Positions 11,801 to 21,850 of a stretch of 64,000 nucleotides of DNA are shown in pieces. The stretch's first letter is position 1. Every line of letters starts with the position of its first letter. Location: NCBI GenBank assembly GCA_016712035.1, contig JADJRT010000019.1, positions 1 to 64,000 on the forward strand, read 5' to 3'. The notes below the pieces were generated by a model. That model did not search any database. It saw nothing but the letters and a program-made list of their open reading frames with translations, and was not told where the DNA came from. The DNA is from Flammeovirgaceae bacterium (GTDB taxonomy: Bacteria > Bacteroidota > Bacteroidia > Cytophagales > Cyclobacteriaceae). The position numbers were made by a program, and so were the translations under genes.

Positions 11801-14800
11801 GTAGAAGGTCGCGCAATTCCATCTATGTCGTCTGGCACAATAGTGTTTACATTTTTACCGATGTTTGAAAGCGCTGATACGGCTGTATAAAGTACCGTGT
11901 TGGATTGATATTGGGGATCAATAGATAGAGAGTTAGCTTCAAAGCTGGTAGCGGTTTGCCATTCGTTCAGCGTACCATAATTCGTAGAGCCATCCCTACC
12001 GATGAACGAACCAGATGTAAACAGATTGTTATAGTCCGATTCTACAATCGAGTTTACCGCGTTAGAGGTTTGGTATTCTACCGCATAACCCGTGTTGGCT
12101 CTAAAGATGTTGTTCACAATCCGGTTGTCTACAGACTGATACCGGTTGAAGTGAAAAGCCTCGCCCGTTGAGGTATTGTTTATACTGTTGTGATAGATGT
12201 TGGTATATGTGACTCCATAGATCAGGTAAACCGTAGCATAGCTCGAGTTGGAATGAAAAAAGTTGTTGGCAATGATGGAGGGTTGCGTGTCAATCCCACC
12301 AAAATAATACAGACGCATAGCATGACCTAAAGCTCCTGTTATCCGGTTGCGTTGAATCTCCGTATACCCTGCAGAATACTCAAGACCTAAACCATAATAA
12401 TCTCCCTGCGATGTACCTGAATGAGTAATGGTGTTGTTATTAAAAATACCGCCCGCCATGTATTGAAAATAGGCCGGCCGGTAATACACATTAGTAATAG
12501 TATTGCCAGTAAAGACTGTACCCGGTGAGCGATTCGTGTTATTACCAACATGGATAATGCCATGAGAGCCGCCCGTGATCGTATTATTGATAAAACGAAT
12601 GTTGGTCGACAGGGAAGGGCGCACCAGGATAGCCGTGCGCTCTTCCGTAACTGCCGCAATGGGTGGAAGCGTAATGCGTAGATTCTCGAAGGTGAGGTCA
12701 TCAGCTCGGTTCACTACCTGGATGGCCCGGTTATAGTTGGCGCCATCGGGTGTAAAAGAAAGATTTTTAAACGTAACAAAACTCGCATTGCTCAACTGGG
12801 CAACGTAGTTGGTAGCCGAGGCACTGGCCGTGAATTTCAAGTAACATCCGCAGCATTGCCCGACTGCGATTGAAACGTAATCGTGTTGGTAGCCGATGAT
12901 CCCGAAATGCTCGGCAATATAAATTGTTCGTCAAAGGTTTGGGTTCTGAGCAAGAACGTTACCGCTCCGCTGATCCCATTCACTTTCATTGCCGTGATGG
13001 CGGCATTGATCGTTGTATAGGTTTGACCAACACCCACCGTATAAGAGCCAGCGAGTGGAGTCAATGCTGCAGCACTGTATTGGCTGGCACCAAGACTAGG
13101 CGTAGCCGTTCGCGGGGCTCCATCGATATCCGCAGGTACAACCGAGAGCAGGTTTTTGCCTGCTGAAGCTATACCCGGTGCGGAGGCATACAAATTAATA
13201 TCCGATTGATACTGCGGATCGAAGGATACCGCATTGGCTTCAAAGCCGGTAGCGGTTTGCCATTCGTTCAGCGTACCATACGTGGTAGAAACATTTCTAC
13301 CGATGAACGAACCAGATGTAAACAGATTGTTATAGTCCGATTCTACAATCGAGTTTACCGCGTTAGAGGTTTGGTATTCTACCGCATAACCCGTGTTGGC
13401 TCTAAAGATGTTGTTCACAATCCGGTTGTCTACAGACTGATACCGGTTAAAGTTAAAAGCCTCGCCCGTTGAGGTATTGTTTATACTGTTGTGATAGATG
13501 TTGGTATATGTGACTCCATAGATCAGGTAAACCGTAGCATAGCTCGAGTTGGAATGAAAAAAGTTGTTGGCAATGATGGAGGGTTGCGTGTCAATCCCAC
13601 AAAAATAATACAGACGCATAGCATGACCTAAAGCTCCTGTTATCCGGTTGCGTTGAATCTCCGTATACCCTGCAGAATACTCAAGACCTAAACCATAATA
13701 ATCTCCCTGCGATACACCCGAATGAGTAATCGTGTTGTTATTAAAAATACCGCCCGCCATGTATTGAAAATAGGCAGGCCGGTAATATACATCCGTAAGG
13801 GTGTTGCCCGTAAAGACGGTACCCGGTGAGCGATTCGTACTATTACCAACATGGATAATGCCATGAGAGCCGCCCGTGATCGGATTATTGATAAAACGAA
13901 TGTTGGTCGACAGGGAAGGGCGCACCAGGATAGCCGTGCGCTCTTCCGTAACTGCCGCAATGGGTGGAAGCGTAATGCGTAGATTCTCGAAGGTGAGGTC
14001 ATCAGCTCGGTTCACTACCTGGATGGCCCGGTTATAGTTGGCGCCATCGGGTGTAAAAGAAAGATTTTTAAACGTAACAAAACTCGCATTGCTCAACTGG
14101 GCAACGTAGTTGGTAGCCGAGGCACTGGCCGTGAATTTCAAAGTAACATCCGCAGCATTGCCCGACTGCGATTGAAACGTAATCGTGTTGGTAGCCGATG
14201 ATCCCGAAATGCTCGGCAATATAAATTGTTCGTCAAAGGTTTGGGTTCTGAGCAAGAACGTTACCGCTCCGCTGATCCCATTCACTTTCATTGCCGTGAT
14301 GGCGGCATTGATCGTTGTATAGGTTTGACCAACACCCACCGTATAAGAGCCAGCGAGTGGAGTCAACGCTGCAGCACTGTATTGGCTGGCACCAAGACTA
14401 GGCGTAGCCGTTCGCGGGGCTCCATCGATATCCGCAGGTACAACCGAGAGCAGGTTTTTGCCTGCTGAAGCTATACCCGGTGCGGAGGCATACAAATTAA
14501 TATCCGATTGATACTGCGGATCGAAGGATACCGCATTGGCTTCAAAGCCGGTAGCGGTTTGCCATTCGTTCAGCGTACCATACGTGGTAGAAACATTTCT
14601 ACCGATGAACGAACCAGATGTAAACAGATTGTTATAGTCCGATTCAACAATCGAGTTTACCGCGTTAGAGGTCTGGTATTCTACCGCATAACCCGTGTTG
14701 GCTCTAAAGATGTTGTTCACAATCCGGTTGTCTACAGACTGATACCGGTTGAAGTGAAAAGCCTCGCCCGTTGAGGTATTGTTTATACTGTTGTGATAGA

Positions 14801-17029
14801 TGTTGGTATATGTGACTCCATAGATCAGGTAAACCGTAGCATAGCTCGAGTTGGAATGAAAAAAGTTGTTGGCAATGATGGAGGGTTGCGTGTCAATCCC
14901 ACCAAAATAATACAGACGCATAGCATGACCTAAAGCTCCTGTTATCCGGTTGCGTTGAATCTCCGTATACCCTGCAGAATACTCAAGACCTAAACCATAA
15001 TAATCTCCTGCGATGTACCTGAATGAGTAATGGTGTTGTTATTAAAAATACCGCCCGCCATGTATTGAAAATAGGCCGGCCGGTAATACACATTAGTAAT
15101 GGTATTGCCAGTAAAGACTGTACCCGGTGAGCGATTCGTGTTATTACCAACATGGATAATGCCATGAGAGCCGCCCGTGATCGTATTATTGATAAAACGA
15201 ATGTTGGTCGACAGGGGAAGGGCGCACCAGGATAGCCGTGCGCTCTTCCGTAACTGCCGCAATGGGTGGAAGCGTAATGCGTAGATTCTCGAAGGTGAGG
15301 TCATCCGCTCGGTTCACTACCTGGATGGCCGGTTATAGTTGGCGCCATCGGGGTGTAAAAGAAAGATTTTTAAACGTAACAAAACTCGCATTGCTCAACT
15401 GGGCAACGTGGTTGGTAGCCGAGGCACTGGCGGTAAATTTTAAAATTACATCCGCAGCATTGCCCGACTGCGATTGAAATGTAATCGTGTTGGTAGCCGA
15501 TGATCCGGAAATGCTCGGCAATATAAATTGTTCGTTAAAGGTTTGGGTTCTGAGCAAGAACGTTACCGCTCCGCTGATCCCATTCACTTTCATTGCCGTG
15601 ATGGCGGCATTGATCGTTGTATAGGTTTGACCAACACCCACCGTATAAGAGCCAGCGAGTGGAGTCAACGCTGCAGCACTGTATTGGCTGGCACCAAGAC
15701 TAGGCGTAGCCGTTCGCGGGCTCCATCGATATCCGCAGGTACAACCGAGAGCAGGTTTTTGCCTGCTGAAGCTATACCCGGTGCGGAGGCATACAAATTA
15801 ATATCCGATTGATACTGCGGATCGAAGGATACCGCATTGGCTTCAAAGCCGGTAGCGGTTTGCCATTCGTTCAGCGTACCATACGTGGTAGAAACATTTC
15901 TACCGATGAACGAACCAGATGTAAACAGATTGTTATAGTCCGATTCAACAATCGAGTTTACCGCGTTAGAGGTCTGGTATTCTACCGCATAACCCGTGTT
16001 GGCTCTAAAGATGTTGTTCACAATCCGGTTGTCTACAGACTGATACCGGTTGAAGTGAAAAGCCTCGCCCGTTGAGGTATTGTTTATACTGTTGTGATAG
16101 ATGTTGGTATATGTGACTCCATAGATCAGGTAAACCGTAGCATAGCTCGAGTTGGAATGAAAAAAGTTGTTGGCAATGATGGAGGGTTGCGTGTCAATCC
16201 CACCAAAATAATACAGACGCATAGCATGACCTAAAGCTCCTGTTATCCGGTTGCGCTGAATCTCTGTATATCCCGAAGTATTATCAAGACCCAAGCCATA
16301 ATAGTCTGAATAAGATGAGCCTGAATGAGTAATGGTGTTGCTATTAAAAATACCGCCCGCCATGTATTGAAAGTAGGCAGGCCGGTAATGCACATTGGTA
16401 ATGGTATTACCCGTAAAAACAGTACCCGGGGAAGGATTCGTGTTATTACCTACATGCATGATGCCATGAGAGCCGCCCGTGATGGTATTATTGATAAAAC
16501 GAATGTTGGTCGAAAGAGAAGGGCGTACCAGGATAGCAGCTCGCTCTTCCGTAACGGAGGTTGTTGCAGGAAGCGTGATACGTAAATTTTCGAAGGTGAC
16601 ATTGTTAATGGTATTGATTGCATGTATGCCCCTCGTATACGTAGGGCCTGTAGGTTCTATTCTTACATTTCGGAATGTGATGAAACTGGCATTGTCAAAC
16701 CGGATAACATAGTTGTTGGTACTGGTTGACGGAAAAGTTAAAAGGACATCCTGAACATTGCCACTTTCTGCTTCGAAGGTGATTAAATTAGTAGTAGATG
16801 CTCCCGGTATGGCGCCAATAATAACCTGTTCATTAAATGTTCCGGTTTTTAGTTTAAATATCACCGGACTGTTAACACCCTTACTTATCAAATCTGCAAC
16901 GGCTGTCGTTAAGGTGGCATACGAACCGCCACCCCCCACCGTATAAGTACCAGAAAGTGGTTGGGCCATAAGATGGCCGGCTAAAAACAGTAAAACGTTC
17001 AGGAAAAGAAACCGAAGCTTTGTCAGCAT
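5890..17029 (-). CDS. giant T9SS-secreted repeat protein: beta-helix units, CARDB domains, type B sorting domain (six apparent frameshifts)
   Basis: About 3,713 aa. The N-terminus has a signal peptide (LRFLFLNVLLFLAGHLMAQ). Five tandem ~434-aa right-handed beta-helix-like units follow (about 16954 down to 10450), rich in NNTITG/IVNNIF-type turns. Next come a cysteine-bearing Ig-like domain, several CARDB-like adhesion domains (about 10 to 6.9 kb, with recurring 'DNVLLTE.NE.NN' ends), a divergent InlB B-repeat (GWDFIGWQGDA, near 6.7 kb), another Ig-like domain, and a C-terminal gliding-motility-associated type B sorting domain (LKIYNRWGDMVFE, ending in YLELK). It is probably exported by T9SS and attached to the surface or released. 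Reading is broken at 12839, 15007, 15214, 15329, 15350 and 15718. Each break is a homopolymer length difference from a sister repeat copy, so I annotate one gene. Ligand unknown. Confidence 0.88.
11757..16954 (-). repeat. tandem array of four ~1,302-bp coding repeat units, three nearly identical
   Basis: Landmarks recur every 1,302 bp: the string tgcctgctgaagctataccc occurs at about 13157, 14459 and 15761. In gene order, unit 1 starts near 16954, unit 2 near 15655, unit 3 near 14353 and unit 4 near 13051. A fifth, strongly diverged unit runs from about 11757 to 10450. Units 2, 3 and 4 and the second half of unit 1 are almost identical in DNA. Differences are clustered, for example at 13780-13830, where unit 3 departs from units 2 and 4. 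The near-identity points to recent tandem duplication or ongoing conversion. Confidence 0.9.
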
Positions 17030-17257
17030 GTGTTAAGTTTAAAAACAAAACGTACCCAAAATTCCTATAAGCAAGATAACTTATTAAGAATTCATTTAAG
17101 ATAGGTTTTAGGCTGATTTATTTTTTGAGCAGGGTTAAAATGTGTCATTTAAACACTCCCTAAGTAAAATACATCCCAAAAAGCACATCCACCAAATACT
17201 AATGCGAAGGGATTTCAAGTAATTCTTGAAATCCCTCTATTAAAATGATAAAAGTCA

Positions 17258-17662
17258 TTAATGCAACCACGCAGTGGCCTCACAAAAATCTGTAGGTTTA
17301 TTGTAATAGTTATCCCGCACACGATAGGTGAATCTAATCTCATCATAATACAAGGTACCCACGCCTTCAATCTCATACCCATGGGCTACTTGTCGGGAAA
17401 TAAAAATCTTATCACCTACTATCTCGGCTATTACATCAACATCTGCGTTATAAAAGTTCTCAATAATTACTTCGGTGCGGTAGCCAAAGTTTTTGCGGAT
17501 GTAAACATTATACCGAACATAGTCATTATGCGTTTGACTATATTCTTCAACCCGATACGATCCAATAACGCGATCCCGAGAATCGTAAACAGGTTCAACC
17601 ACCAGAATATCACATGAGATAAGCAGACTGGTGATGATCAGGAGTAGTAGTTTCGTTTTCAT
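17258..17662 (-). CDS. small lipoprotein, 134 aa
   Basis: Starts with a short signal peptide and lipobox (KLLLLIITSLLISC, lipidated Cys at 17). The mature part is a small beta-rich domain with many Tyr and Asp residues (DSRDRVIGSYRVEEYS, EIRFTYRVRDNYY) and no recognised family. The repeated 'IGSYRVEEY...' pattern resembles small Bacteroidota lipoproteins with lipocalin-like or extracellular beta-sandwich folds, but that is only an impression. It is a single gene upstream of the giant surface protein on the same strand, with 228 bp between them. Confidence 0.75.
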   Translation of the reverse strand: MKTKLLLLIITSLLISCDILVVEPVYDSRDRVIGSYRVEEYSQTHNDYVRYNVYIRKNFGYRTEVIIENFYNADVDVIAEIVGDKIFISRQVAHGYEIEGVGTLYYDEIRFTYRVRDNYYNKPTDFCEATAWLH

Positions 17663-17877
17663 AACAGTATTGTTTACAGAGCGTAAAACAATAGCCAGGC
17701 CAAAAGCGGGTTTAGCCTTTTGGTAGTTATGCCAGTAAGGGATTTAGGGTAAAAAACTGCAATTTGACAATGCTATTACTATGTGCGAGATTTAAAAAGC
17801 ACGTGTTACAAACGCGCACTAATTGGCTAAAATAGGATGTACAATATTTGCAAGGTCGTTCTACAAATAAATAAGGA

Positions 17878-17960
17878 TTTAAAATCCCGTTTATCTGGTT
17901 TCGGGATTACAAATCCCGAAGAGCGTCAATTTAAAATCCAATTTATCTGGCTTCGGGATT
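17878..17960. repeat. imperfect direct repeat pair containing a palindrome
   Basis: Two ~30-bp copies (about 17878-17908 and 17931-17960) share ttaaaatcc..tttatctgg.ttcgggatt. The first copy continues into a palindrome with arms TTCGGGATT (17900-17908) and AATCCCGAA (17912-17920). It occupies the gap between two lipoprotein genes. The rest of the ~300-bp gap (17663-17966) shows no gene. Confidence 0.6.
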
Positions 17961-17966
17961 GCAAAT

Positions 17967-18482
17967 TCAGAAACTATCTGGCAGGTTAGGTATACTATCA
18001 CCGCCAATCCTTTCTAAAGAATCTTTATTTTTTAGAAAATACTCCTGTTGATTCTCATTTAACATACCTTCCATATATTGATAATAATATTTTCCTAAAA
18101 CAAAAAACTTCTGCCGCTCATCGCCTCTTGTATATTTATACCAATAAATAATGTTCAAATTCTCATCTAACTCCTGATAATCCACTAGATCATTTTCAAA
18201 ATTAAATTCTCTACCAGCTCCCCTAAATTCATATACTATGCTGTCTGAAGGCAGTATATGTCGATGAACCCGTACCGATAATATGGTGTCAGCAAAATGT
18301 CTGGTAGCAAAGATGGTGGTCTCTTTTGAATCTTGCAATTCAACTAAGACTTCCCAGTTATTCCCATCAAATATTGGGAAGCGATCTTTAAATAGAATTA
18401 AATAATTATCAGAATTTGTTTTCTGTTGCCGTGAGCAAGAGCAGATGATTATTAAGATCAAAACTTTCAGTAGGTTTTTCAT
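17967..18482 (-). CDS. putative lipoprotein, 171 aa
   Basis: I choose the ATG at 18482 because it opens directly into a lipoprotein signal (MKNLLKVLILIIICSCS, lipobox ending at Cys15 or Cys17); an in-frame start 36 bp upstream adds only a charged leader. The mature domain is about 155 aa, acidic, with aromatic clusters (YWYKYTRG, LGKYYYQYMEGM) and ends in a Pro/Ser-rich tail. No family recognised. The gap to ftsZ upstream (about 350 bp) holds hairpins only. Probably an envelope protein of unknown role. Confidence 0.7.
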   Translation of the reverse strand: MKNLLKVLILIIICSCSRQQKTNSDNYLILFKDRFPIFDGNNWEVLVELQDSKETTIFATRHFADTILSVRVHRHILPSDSIVYEFRGAGREFNFENDLVDYQELDENLNIIYWYKYTRGDERQKFFVLGKYYYQYMEGMLNENQQEYFLKNKDSLERIGGDSIPNLPDSF

Positions 18483-18584
18483 ACATGCACTTTTACTAGC
18501 GCAGTCTCCTTTAAACATTTTGAAATTGGTACACGAATTAAAACCAAAGTTTCCATCAAAAAAAGTAAATAATTATAAAGTAAA

Positions 18585-18614
18585 CTGCCTCACCCGATAA
18601 ATCAGATGAGGCAG
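18585..18614 (-). terminator. probable terminator downstream of ftsZ
   Basis: A CTGCCTCA/TGAGGCAG stem (18585-18592 with 18607-18614) with a 14-nt loop. On the minus strand it is followed by TTTACTTTATAAT. It lies about 220 bp past the ftsZ stop, at the end of the dcw cluster. The T-run is interrupted, so its strength is uncertain. Confidence 0.55.
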
Positions 18615-18745
18615 TCGAGTTTAAAAAATGGGTTAAACTCAGTTTAAAAAATAAGGCACTCCGGCACCGGCAAAAAATATTTACCACCAACAACCACTAC
18701 GAATGGAGTAAAAACCAGTCGTGCCGGATATGCCATGTCTTTATT

Positions 18746-18829
18746 GAATGACGAATTTAGATTTACGAATTACGAATTGATTGATTACTAAAATCATTCG
18801 TAACTCGTCACTCATTTCATTCGTCATTC
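18746..18829. repeat. long imperfect inverted repeat after ftsZ
   Basis: Arms GAATGACGAAT (18746-18756) and ATTCGTCATTC (18819-18829) pair perfectly around a ~62-nt AT-rich centre that itself holds further partly paired acgaat/attcgt blocks. It directly abuts the ftsZ stop codon (18832). It could be a folded 3' UTR or a remnant of a non-autonomous element. Confidence 0.55.
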
Positions 18830-18831
18830 GG

Positions 18832-20457
18832 CTAGTCCACATTATCATGCAAAAACTTATTGTTACCCAAAAGATTGTTATCATCGTTCAGGTTATAACG
18901 CGAAATAAAAGATTCAGAAGAATGCGGTACGTTATCCATCTTCACGCCTCTACGTAAGTAAGCTGGCAATGTCCACTTTTCATTAAATTCTTCCTTCGTC
19001 ATTTCGTTTTTCTTGCTGGCCTTCAGTTTCTCTCTGCGCTGGCGTGCCTGTTCTTCTAGCCGGGCCTTTGTTCTGCGCACCTCCATCAGACCTTCTTCAT
19101 TTATTACCTGATCGGCAGAGATTTCTTTGCCCAACTCAAACTCTTCGTCATCGTTAAGAAATAAACTTTCCTCGCCCTGATCTTCGTCTGTGTCTGCTGT
19201 TGAGTCTGAGCTCTTAAATAATTCAAATGTATACGAGCGCTCGTTTTCAAAATTTTCATCCTTCGGAGGATTCGCCTCAGGTTTTTTGGTATTATTTGCA
19301 TGCTCACTTACATCCATCTTTTTTTCTTCACTCTTCAAAATAGGACGGTCCTCTGTCTTCTTAAGATGAACATCCAGATTCTGTTGATTTACTGAATTAT
19401 CAGCCGTACCAAAAAGCGAAATCTGTGAACGATCAAGCTCATGAACTTTTTTCTCATCCACTATGCGTTTCATTTGCCCATCGGAAATAAAGCCAGTAGC
19501 AATTACGGTTACCCGGATGCGGTCAGCCAATCCAGCATCAACACCATGACCAAAGATCACTTCGGCTTCATCACCAGCTTGCTCCTGAATGTACTCTGTG
19601 ATGGTTGTCAACTCATCCATCTGAAGTTCCGCTTCATCACCCGAGATAATAGACAGAAGAATTTTCTTCGCACCCATAATGTCTTTGTTATCCAGTAATG
19701 GAGATGCCAGTGCTTGTTGTGCTGCCTTAACAGCCCGGTTGTCACCCCGCGTTTCGGATGAGCCCATAACCGCTGCCCCTGCATTTAACATGACAGTTCG
19801 CACATCCTGGAAATCAACATTAACGTAACCCGCAAGTGTAATTATTTCCGCAATGCCCTTTGCCGCAGTTGTCAACACATTGTCGGCTTCGCCAAACGCC
19901 TGACCGATGGCTAGGTTACCATAGATTTCGCGTAGCTTATCATTAAGAATTATAAGCACCGTATCGCAACTTGAGCGAAAGGCATCTACACCTAATTCAG
20001 CTTGCGCAAGTTTTTTCTTTCCCTCAAAAGCAAATGGAACAGTGACAATTCCTACAGTAAGAATATCCATGTCCTTCGCAATCTTGGCGATAACAGGCGC
20101 TGCTCCTGTGCCTGTACCACCACCCATGCCGGCAGTAACAAACACCATCTTGGTGCCCATTAACATTTCGCGAATCTGTTCTTTGCTTTCAATCGCTGCA
20201 GCACGCCCTACTTCCGGATTGGCTCCGCAGCCAAGGCCTTCGGTAAGATTAACACCTAATTGAAGTTTATAAGGAACCGGACTGCTGTTCAATGCTTGCA
20301 GATCGGTATTGGCAACCACAAACTCGACATCTTTGATGCCTTGACGAAACATGTGATTGACTGCGTTGCTACCTCCGCCACCCACACCGATTACCTTGAT
20401 AATCGATTTGTGATGCTTGGGGAGATCAAATTTGTATCCTGTTACTGGTTCAAACAT
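18832..20457 (-). CDS. ftsZ: cell division protein FtsZ
   Basis: Tubulin-like GTPase that forms the Z-ring, 541 aa. The GTP-binding site is clear: GVGGGGSN at residues 24-31 and the tubulin signature GGGTGTG at 112-118. The conserved core ends near residue 320. It is followed by a long charged, low-complexity linker and the conserved C-terminal peptide LPAYLRRGVKM, which normally binds FtsA. About 40 residues follow that peptide, ending in NNKFLHDNVD, so the FtsA-binding motif is not at the extreme end. It is the last gene of the dcw cluster, 24 bp after ftsA, with hairpins beyond its stop. No frame problem is visible. Confidence 0.98.
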   Translation of the reverse strand: MFEPVTGYKFDLPKHHKSIIKVIGVGGGGSNAVNHMFRQGIKDVEFVVANTDLQALNSSPVPYKLQLGVNLTEGLGCGANPEVGRAAAIESKEQIREMLMGTKMVFVTAGMGGGTGTGAAPVIAKIAKDMDILTVGIVTVPFAFEGKKKLAQAELGVDAFRSSCDTVLIILNDKLREIYGNLAIGQAFGEADNVLTTAAKGIAEIITLAGYVNVDFQDVRTVMLNAGAAVMGSSETRGDNRAVKAAQQALASPLLDNKDIMGAKKILLSIISGDEAELQMDELTTITEYIQEQAGDEAEVIFGHGVDAGLADRIRVTVIATGFISDGQMKRIVDEKKVHELDRSQISLFGTADNSVNQQNLDVHLKKTEDRPILKSEEKKMDVSEHANNTKKPEANPPKDENFENERSYTFELFKSSDSTADTDEDQGEESLFLNDDEEFELGKEISADQVINEEGLMEVRRTKARLEEQARQRREKLKASKKNEMTKEEFNEKWTLPAYLRRGVKMDNVPHSSESFISRYNLNDDNNLLGNNKFLHDNVD

Positions 20458-20481
20458 GACAATTTTTATTTAGTGGTTGAT

Positions 20482-21792
20482 TCAATATTCATTTTTCCCA
20501 TCGAGGTCATCAATCAAGAGACCCTTGGTTTTATTCAAGATGCTGGAGAAAAAATCAGAAGCAGGATTCATTTTCTCTTTCTTAACCTTCACAGGCTTTT
20601 GCAAACCCTTAGCTTCTTTGTAGCGCTCCTCACGTTCGTCAAGTGAACGGAAACCGGATAATACCAGACCTACGGAAGTGGCATACATGGGACTCTTTAC
20701 CGCTTCCAGTTTACTCTTTCCTAAATGTTCGTTCGGATAACCGATGCGTGCATCCATGCCCGTCATGTACTCTACTAATTGCTTAAGGCAACTGAGTTGA
20801 GATCCACCACCGGTGATTACGATGCCACCTGCCAATCTATTTTCAAATCCCGAATTAATAATTTCGGTATGTGTCATCTCTATAATTTCTTCCATGCGCG
20901 CCTGAATAATGCTTGAAAGATTCTTTACTGAGATTTCCTTTGCCGTTCTATTTCTGATCCCCGGTATAGAAACGATTTCGTTTGGACTTGCTTCTTCAGC
21001 AATCGCTTTTCCAAAACGAGTTTTTAATTGCTCGGCTTGCTTTGCCATTACCATTAACCCATGCTGGATGTCGTTTGTCAGAATGTTTCCACCAAAAGGA
21101 ATTACAGCCGTATGACGGATGATGCTGTCATGAAACACTGCGATATCGGTAGTGCCGCCACCAATATCAATCAAGCAAACACCAGCTTCTTTTTCTTCTT
21201 CGCTTAAAACAGCGAGGCTGGATGCTAAAGGTTCGAGAATTAAATCTTCAATTTCGAGACCGGCTCTGCGTACACACTTATTAATATTATTGATGGCGCT
21301 GGTTTGTGCGGTAATAATATGGAAGTCGGCTTCCAGTTTTACACCACTCATCCCTACCGGATCTTTAATACCCTCTTCGTAATCCACAATATAGTCTTGC
21401 GGCATTACGTGAATGATCTCGCTGCCTGGGGGAATAACGATGCGGTACATGTCTTCCGTAAGACGATTTACATCTTCAATACTAACCTCCTCATCTTTAG
21501 AGCTGCGGGTTATACCCCCATGATGAATTGAACTACGGATGTGTTGCCCCGCGATACCAACATTCACTACGCCTATGTCGATACCTGACATGTCGCTGGC
21601 TTCTTTCACGGCCTTCTCGATAGCGAACACCGTTTTATCAATGTTGGTTACAATACCTTTGATCACACCTTCAGATTCAGCTTTACCCATACCCAGTACT
21701 TCGAGTTTACCGAATTCGTTTTTGCGACCTACAATGGCGCAGATCTTGGTTGTACCGATATCCAGCCCTACAACTATTTTTTCCTTTTCCAT
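20482..21792 (-). CDS. ftsA: cell division protein FtsA
   Basis: Actin-like ATPase of 436 aa that tethers FtsZ to the membrane. The phosphate 1 motif GLDIGTTK is at residues 9-16, the phosphate 2 region LIDIGGGTTDIAVF is mid-protein, and the adenosine motif region GGIVITGGGSQL is near residue 320. The SHS2/1C domain segment (SSIHHGGITRSS and neighbours) is present. The C-terminal ~45 residues are lysine-rich and end in a segment (SDFFSSILNKTKGLLIDDL) that could be the amphipathic membrane-targeting helix. It lies between ftsQ and ftsZ in the usual order, with a 58-bp gap to ftsQ. Confidence 0.97.
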   Translation of the reverse strand: MEKEKIVVGLDIGTTKICAIVGRKNEFGKLEVLGMGKAESEGVIKGIVTNIDKTVFAIEKAVKEASDMSGIDIGVVNVGIAGQHIRSSIHHGGITRSSKDEEVSIEDVNRLTEDMYRIVIPPGSEIIHVMPQDYIVDYEEGIKDPVGMSGVKLEADFHIITAQTSAINNINKCVRRAGLEIEDLILEPLASSLAVLSEEEKEAGVCLIDIGGGTTDIAVFHDSIIRHTAVIPFGGNILTNDIQHGLMVMAKQAEQLKTRFGKAIAEEASPNEIVSIPGIRNRTAKEISVKNLSSIIQARMEEIIEMTHTEIINSGFENRLAGGIVITGGGSQLSCLKQLVEYMTGMDARIGYPNEHLGKSKLEAVKSPMYATSVGLVLSGFRSLDEREERYKEAKGLQKPVKVKKEKMNPASDFFSSILNKTKGLLIDDLDGKNEY

Positions 21793-21850
21793 GATGCTTA
21801 AATTATTAGTGGTTGTTTGATAATTATTTATTTGGGTTATATCCGTTTAG

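Noticed and set aside
12387..15304. Recurring ~104-residue and ~80-residue open frames repeated every 1.3 kb in other frames of the giant gene
   Set aside because: They are identical because the underlying DNA repeats; they are out-of-frame shadows of the beta-helix units with no family features.
11757..16954. CRISPR-like or satellite array
   Set aside because: The repeat is 1,302 bp, contiguous and protein coding with no spacers.
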